DNA of 64,000 bases, taken from NCBI GenBank assembly GCA_016647705.1, contig CM028332.1:33299300-33363299 (forward strand), written 5' to 3'. Shown one piece after another: positions 52,901-61,795 of this stretch. This DNA comes from Eucommia ulmoides. Its lineage: Eukaryota; Streptophyta; Magnoliopsida; Garryales; Eucommiaceae. The position numbers were made by a program, and so were the translations under genes. The notes below the pieces were generated by a model. It had not been told where the DNA came from. It did no database searches and saw only the letters and a list, made by a program, of their open reading frames with translations. Numbering within the stretch: the stretch's first letter is position 1; every line of letters starts with the position of its first letter.

Positions 52901-55828
52901 ATCATGACTGACAACAGGTCAACTTACATTATCAGATGTAACAGGTACCTCTTTAGCAGAATCCTCCTTCAGAATTCCTCTTGCTCTCAACTTCTGCTTA
53001 AGGTACTCCGGCAAATCTTTAGCCAGGGTCTTGTTTTCAGACTTGGCACAAATAAGGGAGGTATCTCCTCCCTGGCCTGCCGTAAACACCAAATCTAACT
53101 GTAACCACCCAAACAAGATGGTTCAAAATAAAAACTGAAACAATTGAAAAGGAAAACAAGGCAACACAAACTTACTAAGGGTACTAGGCCTCGAAGCACC
53201 ATAATAAGCACCTCCACCTGGTACTCCATATCCATTTCCAATTTCCACATTACCTAATGTTAAGGAAAAGACTTAAATTTCTTCAAATAAATGAATCATT
53301 TTTTTCTAAGTTCAAACCAATTCATTACTAAACCATGGTCAGAAACGACTATTAGCTTATAATACGCCTGTGTATTAATTGGTGCATAAAGCTTCACCAT
53401 GAAAGACTTTTCCTGTTTGAAAACAAATATTAACTGTTCTTCCAAGAAGATCTCCCCAAATCATGTTAATAAAGACTGGATGACAACTTTAGATGAAAGG
53501 GCTTGCTGGGCTTGAGCATAATGGCATAGTGTAATTGAAATGGAAACAGGACTGCTCTCCTCAAGATTATAACTTCTAAATGTATCATGAAGATATTTTC
53601 CATTATAGAATAATGGGGAAAAGCCCGGTGCTGCCCTCAAGCTAAAATTAGTTGCATTTTGACAGTAGAAGAAAGGTATAAGTAATGTGATCAATAAATG
53701 AAATAGTAAGAAAAGTGAGAAACAGCACTTGGGTCACAAAAAATTTCAAATATGGCTTGCTGATCATCCTCTGCCGATTACTTTATTACATTTTTACCCT
53801 TTCCCCTCCTTGGTCCCCAGCTCCATCAGAGTTCAATGCCACTTCATCAACTCTAACCCTTAACCTCCCACGCACCACTAGTTGTTGATTGTGACCCACT
53901 TTCATCTAAAATGGATATTTCAGGTTTCTTTCCGTCTTACTGTTTAGTTCACCAATACATTTAATTTAATCATTTCATGAGATCACCACAACTCCTCTTC
54001 TGCAGTAAACTCAGCCAAACAGAAAATGAAAAAGAAATCAACATTCTCTCACAGAAAACAATTGTTGACCATCAATATCATTGTTTGTCGAGAAATTGTT
54101 GAGAATCCGGACACCATAATGCAAATAATAAAAAATAAAAAAATAAAAAAGAGGTGAGAGAGACAAACAGAGAAGAGAGAAAAGTAACGAGCAAGAATAA
54201 AAAAGAGGGTAGAGAGAAACAGAGGAGAGAGAAAAGTAACCAGCCAACCTTCTTCATGAAAGGTAGACTTGCCACGCTTTGTGGCCATATCGGCACGATG
54301 TTCTGCAGTCATCTTCAATAGATGCTCCTGTTATTTTGAAACCTTTTGAGTTACAGGAATTGGCACTTTGGAATTGGACAGAGAAATGAAGCCACATAAA
54401 ATTTTAAAAAATTACATTCACTTCCTGTTTCAATTTCATGTATACAAATTCTATTTTCATTCATATACTAAATTACTAATACATCAAAGATGCACACTTA
54501 AGTCCTGCAAAAAATTACCACAGTAAACAAGAAAAAATTAAACAAAGAAATAAGATCAGTTTTACCTTCAAAGCATTTGGGTCGTGACGTCCAGATAAAA
54601 TATCTTTACTATCGCTGGGAGGTCCACTAGCACCTCTTGCTTCTCTGAACTCAGAAAAGTTCATATACATTAGGTTTCACCAAGGGATCAACATTTTCTG
54701 ATTCAACAATTCATTATTTTATTTGAAAAAACATAACAGACCTTTGACTGTCTATAACTTTCTGGGCCGCAATTTCCTGGAAGTCACAGCAAAGACAGTA
54801 CATCAAAATCAACCAAAAAGTTCAGAAAGAACAAATAAAGCAAAGCCTATCGTTTACTAGACATACTTGTTCCCGCAACACAGCATTTTGGGCTGCAGTT
54901 TCAATATCATCAGCGCAGAGGGAATGCAGCTTAAGAGAGCTTGCAGATGCATCACGACCATCTGGAATAATTACATATTTGTTTTGACCAAACAATAGTC
55001 ACATTGTCAGCAAACTGACAGGCAGATGTTCAAATACTATTTTTGCATGATCATACTACTACAATTATCGTAAGCATCTAAAGAAACATTTTGCTAAACT
55101 TTTGTCAAGTTTCTCTTATATTTTTTGGATTAGAATTTTTTACGTATCTCACCGAGGTTTTGAGATTGCTGCTCCAAGTTGCTTTCCCCATTTTGTATTG
55201 CAGTAGATAACCCAACTTGGTGAGTAGCCAAAGGTTCGGTACACCCCTCGGATTGGCTTCTCTGATTTAGTTCCCCACAGTGAAGCTGCTTTTCATCATA
55301 ACCATCTGCTTCCTTTGTCTGTTTAATTGGAACATTTGGTTCACCTGACTGAGAACATTCCTGACCACCACCTAGATTACTTTCTGATTGGGGCAGAAAA
55401 CCATCAGAACCCCCTTGGGGCTGCATTAGCATGCTGGGATGAATATTATTGCTCATCTGCAAGCTGTTCAGCGTTTGGTTTGATAGATGAGAAGGATATG
55501 GAGCATGATTAACTTGAGGAGAATATGGAGCATAATTAACTTGAGGATATGGAGCATGATTCATTTGAGCAGCATATGGAGCATGATTCATTTGAGGAGA
55601 TCCATACAGATGAGGATGGAAGTTCTGAATGGAAGGAGTAGCAGCCGCATTAGAAGGCGGGACTGAATAGAGATTGTTGCCATATTGAGGAGCATGTTGA
55701 TGAGAATAAACAGAAGTCTGAAAGGACTGAGAAACTGGCGGCAGGGATGGATTATAAGAAACTAAAAGAGCTGAAGAATTTGGCAGGGCAACTCCAGGGG
55801 GAAGAGGCTGATCAAGATTGCTATCCAT
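46976..55828 (-). CDS. PQBP1: PQBP1 homologue, WW-domain splicing-associated protein
   Basis: This is probably a nuclear adaptor linked to the U5 snRNP. Coding exons on the minus strand: 55828-55153, 54961-54867, 54776-54742, 54644-54566, 54327-54249, 53253-53176, 53094-52928, 52588-52535, 51963-51804, 51123-50907, 49393-49280, 48056-47931, 47737-47686, 47128-46976. All phases agree and give 694 residues. Residues 1 to about 225 are Pro/Gln/Asn-rich with four NHAPY-like repeats. WW-like domains lie at 417-447 (W421, W444, P447) and 462-492 (W466, W489, P492). A Cys4 pattern C-X2-C-X13-C-X2-C spans 525-545. The C-terminus carries the PQBP1 signature [20 protein letters not shown] (639-658), which in human PQBP1 binds the U5 protein TXNL4A. 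It is longer than the 265-residue human protein. An in-frame ATG at 55852 is an alternative start. It appears intact. Confidence 0.92.
47351..47395. repeat. Hexamer repeat in PQBP1 intron 13
   Basis: GTGCCC is repeated about five times in a row, the last copy changed to GTGCCT, in the intron 47129-47685. The sequence AGTAAGTGCCCGTGCC resembles the ends of some small plant transposons, so it may mark a relic of one. Confidence 0.7.
48400..48828. mobile_element. Tourist-like MITE in PQBP1 intron 11
   Basis: The ends are inverted: left GGGTGTATTTGTTTGGGTG, right (as read) CCGATCAAACATACCC. The left flank is TTA and the right TTC, consistent with a one-base-decayed TTA duplication. The interior is A/T-rich with GGAAAATGA-type words and no transposase. 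It lies in the intron 48057-49279. Confidence 0.6.
49555..50515. mobile_element. hAT-like inverted-repeat element in PQBP1 intron 10
   Basis: The left end is CAAGGTAGTCAAAATCG and the right end, as read, is CGATTTTGACAACCTTG, so the terminal repeats match at 16 of 17 positions. The flanks TTCCTGAG and CTCGTGAG agree at six of eight positions, which fits the 8-base duplication of hAT elements. At 961 bases with no transposase it is non-autonomous. It occupies most of the intron 49394-50906. Confidence 0.75.
51328..51732. mobile_element. Tourist-like MITE in PQBP1 intron 9
   Basis: The left end GGGGCTGTTTGGTTTTG is mirrored by the right end GATCCAAACAGGGCC. The flanks are TAA and TGA, close to the trinucleotide duplication of PIF/Harbinger elements. 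The interior is mostly A-rich. It sits in the intron 51124-51803. Confidence 0.6.
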
Positions 55829-57050
55829 ACTCTTGAAGTAGCAAGTAACCAAGATTTTTTTTCAAAGACAACAATATCAGAAAGATCAAAATCTAAGCAA
55901 AAGAAACCGAAATGCCAGCTTGTGAAAGCATAAAAGCACACTGTACCTGCACAATTATTAGTGTGTCAAGCTCAAAACTGCAGAGTGGAAGCCTGAAGCG
56001 GTAAGACGGATTGCATATTTCCCATCTCGCACCTCTCTAATTAATTACGTAACATAGACTTCACGCACAAAAGTAATAGAGTCAAAAGAGTTGTAGGATA
56101 ATACTTTGGGAAAAAAAATGGAACAACACACAAGCTACAAAGTGGTTGTATAAATTTAAAGCAGGGACATCATCCCTGACCAACTACCACATAAATTTTT
56201 CACTTCATTGACAAAAACAACAACGCAATACTCAAAATACTTTTCTACATCGCATTAATAATTGAAGAACATTGTGTAAAGTAACTCAAAATCTACGTCT
56301 CCAAGTAATAAAATGTTCTTTCCTTCCCTCTTTTGTTTCGCATGTTTAGGTGTGAAGGGCAGCATCTTGTCCCCAAAAATTTGGAACTTAACAGAACTTG
56401 GGTAACTTCTTTTTTTGGGGCTAAGTACTTCCACAAATGTAGACTTGGAAAATTATCCTTTTCTCATCAACTGGATTAACAATTACTGCCTCTATTGCAT
56501 ATAAATTCTACTATTTTTTGCTGAGTGTCAAGAAATTATATCATAAATAAATTATTTCAATATGATAATATTTCAGTTAGAACAAGAATTGAAAACATCA
56601 GATTTCAAGAGTGTGCAGATTTTACTGTCAGAGATGGTCTCATCATAGGTAAAAGAATACACATAAAAAAATACACCCTAGTTTCTCACGGATAGAAAAA
56701 TCTCAAAAACCTTAAATCAAGCAAGAAAACACAAATGATTTAATACAGCAGAGTGAGAAAAAAAACATACCAGATGTGAAGCCTCCTAGGTATTAATTTG
56801 TGCAATCATAATCACGGCAAGGAAACCAGTATAATTGCCGCCGGAGCTGCAAAACAGTACAATAGAGAGGGAGAGGAACTGCGGGAGGGCCGGGGATTGA
56901 AGGTCCTGAGAGAGGAATGGAGACGGCAAGCGAAGGATTGTCAGAGCGAACCGTGCATCAGAATATCGTCGAAGATGAAAGAAAATGAGGCGCAGCAGAT
57001 AGGATGCACAGACGACGTCGTAACTCAAGAACCCGTAAAATCAACAAGAC
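55829..57050 (-). promoter_or_regulatory. Likely 5' UTR, leader intron and promoter of PQBP1
   Basis: A GC-richer stretch at about 56771-57030 ends (minus strand) with a good donor site, CATCTG then GTATGT, at 56771. This suggests a non-coding first exon followed by a leader intron that ends near the start codon; candidate acceptors lie near 55870-55960. Divergence from the A/T-rich flanks and the lack of an ORF fit a UTR. This is an inference from splice signals and composition; no TATA box is evident. Confidence 0.4.
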
Positions 57051-57379
57051 ATGAGATGCTACCATTGTTATTGTTTAAATATGTTTTTTTAAGGTAAAAT
57101 CAGTAATTCATCTTTTCTTTTCTTTTTATGCGGCGATGACCGAGAGGTCCAAAAAAAAAGGCAAGAAACTACCGATTAAACCCGCTCTTCTTTTCATGCA
57201 CCGAACAGTTATTTTGTCATTTTTGTGACGAAAACACTCATCCTCTATAACTTTCAATACTAATATCAAAACACATAAATTTTTTCGTAGTTTCTGATAT
57301 CGTAAAATTAATATTTTACGTTGTACTAATCAATAAAATGTTCTTCTTTTTACGATATGCGAATTATAGTTTTTGGACG
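57051..57379. other. Region upstream of PQBP1
   Basis: The stretch probably includes the PQBP1 promoter (read leftward) at its left end. I found no clear core element and no other gene. Confidence 0.35.
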
Positions 57380-57914
57380 TGTGGATCGTATTATGCGTGG
57401 ATATTATATGTAATATCAAATATAACAATATAACACTGTCTAATATTGACAAATTTCAAAAAAATATTTTCAATAGATGTTACATATAACATCTATAATC
57501 AATTATTATTTTAAAACATATTTTCAATGGATGTTACATGTAACATCTATATCAATAATTATTTTCAATTGATATTATATGCAAAATATATTTTTATGTA
57601 GATGTTACATGTAACATCTATATTTCAAAGGATTTTACATATAACATTAATGCAATTTTTAATTTCTCTCACTATCACAAACCCACATTATCACATACCC
57701 ACATTTCTCTCACTATATTGTAAAGAGATGTTACATGTAACATTGCAGGGTGCAATGTGTAGATATTAAAAAAGGAACTCCAAATATTTTAATACTCACC
57801 ACATTATTACATACCCACATTTCTCTCACTATATTTCAAGGAGATGTTACATGTAACATTGCATGGTGCAATGTTTAGATAGTCAAAAAGAAACTTCAAA
57901 AGTTTTAATACTCA
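57380..57914. repeat. Palindromic repeats, GATGTTACATGTAACATC type
   Basis: The 18-base perfect palindrome GATGTTACATGTAACATC occurs at 57530-57547 and 57601-57618. Close variants lie at 57402, 57476, 57571, 57631, 57727 and 57843. The last two belong to a tandem repeat of about 115 bases (ACCCACATTTCTCTCACTAT, then the palindrome, then GCAGGGTGCAATG or GCATGGTGCAATG), giving a second array at about 57667-57914. Confidence 0.88.
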
Positions 57915-58169
57915 CTTCACCATTTCTCTCTCTCTCTCTAAAATAAAGAAAATCCCACCAGATTGAAACAGAGTATAAAAAAGGTGACGACATCCATTGA
58001 AATATTCGGATTTGAGTTGCGAATGTGATGGAGAAGCCAGATCTGGACGGCAACGGTGGGGAAAGCGTCGGCAACGATGGGAAAGGCATCGAATCTGGAA
58101 ATAAAAACAAGAGAGTAAAAAATAGAAATAGAAAATAGAAAATAAACAACAAAAAATACTATGTTGCGA

Positions 58170-58800
58170 GAGTATTTATATAATTAGATCGTGAAAAAAC
58201 ACCATATTGAATTCAACATGATGTGAAAACATGAACATAATATCATTTCGAAAACATAAACATGATATCATCTTAGAAACACGAATATAACAAGAACATT
58301 AATTTCGTGTTGAATATTACACGAATGTGATTTTTTTATGAAAAATTGATGAACGTGATATTATCTGAAGATCTTATTCATACGAATCTGAATATATAAT
58401 TAGATCTTAAAAAAAAATTATATTGAATTCAACATAATGTGGAAAACTACAAAAGTGTCGAACACGCATATTGAATATAATATGAAAGTGAAAACTAAAA
58501 ATTTCAGAAGTAACACATTGAATGTAACACAAATCTAAATTTTTTATGAAAGAAATAAGAACGTGATACTTTATTGATGATCTTATTCAAACGAATCAGA
58601 ATATATAGTTAAAACATGAAAAATATCACGTTGAATTCAACACGTGTTGAATGTAATATAAATGAGAAATTTATAAATTCTAAAAATATCATGTTAAATG
58701 TTACGTAAATTTGAAAACTAATGAAAAAAAGAAAGAAAAGGATATCATTTTAAAGATCTTATTAATATTAATCTAAATATATAATTAGTTTATGAAAACA
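58170..58800. repeat. Tandem repeat, about 200 bp, three to four units
   Basis: Diverged units share GATCTTATTCA-like, AATCTGAATATATAATTAG-like and ATTGAATTCAACA-like blocks in the same order. The ATATATAATTAG-like block recurs near 58176, 58392, 58602 and 58778. No coding capacity is visible. Confidence 0.75.
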
Positions 58801-58964
58801 ATGTGTAAAATAATAGTTATTTTTATTTTAATAAAATGATTTTGCATCGCTATTTTTTAAGAAGTTACAGGGGCAAAATCGTCACAAAAATTTAAAGGAT
58901 TAATTTGTAACAAGTTTTTTTAAAAAGGTTTATCCAGTAATTTTGTCATCTTATAAAGAGGTCT

Positions 58965-59810
58965 CGGTAACCGTCCCTTGTACTTAAGACGATGATCACG
59001 GTCAATCTCTGTATTTTAACAAATACCACAAACATTCCTTATCTTTTTTAATCGAAACAGTCAACCTCCGAAAGTTTAGTTGACCGACTAATGTCATTAT
59101 TTAAATTTCAATTTTACCCCTACAATATAAAATTCATTCTTGAAATTATTTAATTGTCCTTAGTTATTTGTTGACTTTGACTATTTATTTTTTCTTTTTC
59201 TTTCTTTTCTCTATTACCCATCCTCTCACCCCCATCTCTTTCCAACTATTTCCGTTGTTGGCAACTATCTTTTTTTCTAATTTTTTTCTCCTCCTCCTCC
59301 TTCTTCTTCTTCTCCACCTCTCTATCTCTCTTTTTCTCACCAAATCTGTGCAGATTCAACGTCTAGACACTGGGTAAATCTAGTGTCCACGCCGAATCTG
59401 TCCAGTACAAACGCTAGATATGGGCAGCTTTGCGGGATCTACACAGATCCAACGAGGAGAAGAGAAATAGAGAGAAGGAGGAGGAGAAGAAGAAGATGAA
59501 GACGACGACGAAGGAGGAGGAAGTGGTGGTGTGGTCGTAGCAGTAATGGTGAAAATTTACAGGTGGGTTTGAGAGAGAGGGAGAGAAATAAAAGAAAAGA
59601 AAAAGAGAGAAAAAATAATTATTGACAAGGGTGAAATGGTAATTGCACTAATTTATTGTTTTAATTTTTTTTACTGTTAAAAAATAAGGGTAAAAAAGTT
59701 ATTGACGAGTATTTTTTTTCCCCGGTAGAGGGTGTCCATGATATTTCTTAAAAAAAAATTATCGTAATCATTTTCTCAAATATAAGGAGTGTCACTGGTA
59801 ATTTTTTTAA
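58965..59810. mobile_element. Possible inverted-repeat element with C/T-rich core
   Basis: The left arm (GTAACCGTCCCTTGTACTTA and following, about 58965-59040) has a diverged inverse at about 59730-59810, where the phrases on atattt/ttacgat and accaca/catgg pair. The core holds a CT-rich block (about 59180-59340) and a GA-rich block (about 59455-59610) that could pair with each other. No ORF of interest. The ends are poorly defined. Confidence 0.4.
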
Positions 59811-60067
59811 TATTAGCTATATTAAATATATCGAGTTAAATAAAATAAAATTTACATTCGATATTTTAATTAACACTAACCAAAAAATAAATTAGAAAAT
59901 GATAAAAATAAATAAAAACTCAAAACCAGTGGATTATATATACACATCAAGAATCCCAAATTTTAATTCTAGAGATCTTTATGAGACAGATATTTAGTTT
60001 TTAGCTTTTGTTGGACATACTAACATAGGGAAATAATATTTGGATTTTTTTTTTTCCTCTTTGTGCA

Positions 60068-60519
60068 GATGCAATTATTGAAAGGGGAATTGGAGGTCTG
60101 CCTAGGGATAACATAGGTATATGAAGAGTGGGTTATTTTGGTTTTGTGGATAGTTGCACTACCCTTGAAGCGGAACTTGGAAATTTGGTTACTAGTATTA
60201 AGATTGCGTCTTACAGACAGTATCGTAGAGTGATGGTGGAAACTAACTCTGCGGAGGCAGTCACTCTCATCTAGAATCCATGTCCTGAAAATCATTACTT
60301 CAAGGACTAGATTGACAAGTGTAAGAGATTTCTTCTATTTAACAACTATACTCTTCAATTCGCTTTGAGAGAAACGAATAAATGTGCAGATCTACTAGCT
60401 AGAAAATGTGCTAAAAAAGATTGTGCTAAGGAGAATGTACGTTCAAAATTCTCGAAATTCCGACGACTAACTTAGAAGATATCCTCTTTGAGAAAATAGA
60501 TAAAAGGACTTTTGATTAA
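60068..60519 (+). pseudogene. Broken RNase H-like (RVT_3-type) copy
   Basis: The translation retains GGLPRDN, VGYFGFVDSCTTLEAEL, MVETNSAEAV and ETNKCADLLARK, the order of the RNase H domain, followed by a tail with NLEDILFEKIDKRTFD. It is broken by three in-frame stops and one frame change, so it cannot make the protein. It is the same family as 46013-46451 but on the opposite strand, and keeps the CAD aspartate and N-terminal strand that the other copy lacks. It probably derives from a LINE. Confidence 0.7.
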
Positions 60520-60604
60520 TGCCTGGAGTGATATTTATTTAATTTGGTTGTTTGTTTTTGTTTTGTTTTGTCTTGCATTATGAACTACCAAAAGAAATAG
60601 GTAA

Positions 60605-61024
60605 ATTACAATTTTAGTCCCTAAAGTATAAGGTTGGTGTCTATGTAAACCCTGAATTTTTTTAAATTGCACATTTGATCCCTCAATTTTTACATTTATT
60701 TCAATCTCACAAAATTGAAAACGTTAGAAATAAATTTAGACAGAAAATAAATTGTCCTCCATACATGACCTTTTAATGATTTTTGTCATTTTATCACTTA
60801 ACTAAACATAAGATATTTTCTTCTAGTCTTTTTCTAACAACGATGCTTTTAAAGAATGAGAGAGAGAAGATTGAATTGTTAAGAAAAATATTTTATTTTC
60901 CTTTTAAAATCATTAACAATATTTTAAATTCAATGGGATTAAAATAAATGTGAAATTTGAGGGACCAAATATATAGTTTCACAAATCTCAGGGTTCTCAA
61001 ACACCCACCTCATAGGGACCAAAA
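60605..61024. mobile_element. Foldback element with long inverted arms
   Basis: The left arm (about 60618-60720, with TTTTAGTCCCTAAAGTA, AACCCTGAATT and GATCCCTCAATTTTTACATT) is the inverse of the right arm (about 60940-61024, with AAATTTGAGGGACCAAA, CTCAGGGTT and ATAGGGACCAAAA). The arms of about 90-100 bases leave a 220-base A/T-rich centre. This is typical of a foldback MITE whose ends read TTTTGGTCCCTA-like. It lies between host genes. Confidence 0.75.
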
Positions 61025-61795
61025 CAAAACAAGAAACATGAATCAGAACAAAAACACATTATTTTTTTGTCTCTGCTCCAAATTTTTAAAAACATAAAAC
61101 AATATAAATAAAGACACCAATGAAATACCACATTAGATTTCCAATGCTATTTCAATATTAGATTTAGGCCATGTTTGGTACGAGAGATTGAAATTGAGCT
61201 TGCTCCACATTTCCACACTACACTTACAAATGAAAGAGTATATGGGAAATTGATATAGCAACAAGAAATATGAAACAGCCTTTTCCACATGGGCTTAATC
61301 CATTAACCCTTACAAAAAGTAGTTTTGTAACTTTGTTTACATAAAGTTACACTAACTGGGCCTCATTCGTTTAGTGTTTCTGTTCCCATATTTCTGTTTT
61401 TGCTCCCACACAAATGGAAAACAGAATCATATATATATATATATATATATATATTTCGGTTTTACTCCCGATATTTTAGAACAAATTTCAGGATCAGAAG
61501 CGTAAGTATTCCCAGAGTTCCATTTTCGCTTCAAGTTTTTTGGAACAAAAACAGAAATCTGGAACAGAAACACTACAAAATTACATAAATCTTCTAATAA
61601 AAAATTGTTCTACACTTCATTGAGTTATAATCACATGAAATTAACATTAATTAGCCCACCTTGGATCAGAGAAAAGGAGAAACCATACCGTTCTCCATTC
61701 TGAAACATCAATCATTTGAATCTTTGGCATAATCCTTGTGCATCGAAAAGGCATTCCTGGAGTCGAATTAATCCATGAAAAATTGTACCGAGACT
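61025..61795. other. Gap downstream of the right-hand gene
   Basis: This includes the presumed 3' UTR of the minus-strand gene ending at 61796. A sequence at about 61359-61575, GGGCCTCATTCGTTTAGTG to GGAACAGAAACACT, looks like a decayed relative of the MITE at 62158-62609. A TA run lies at about 61430-61454. Otherwise nothing is recognised. Confidence 0.4.

Noticed and set aside
54038-54318. Three overlapping minus-strand ORFs rich in Phe/Ser/Leu
   Set aside because: They begin in exon 5 of PQBP1 and run into its A/G-rich intron; only 54249-54327 is coding.
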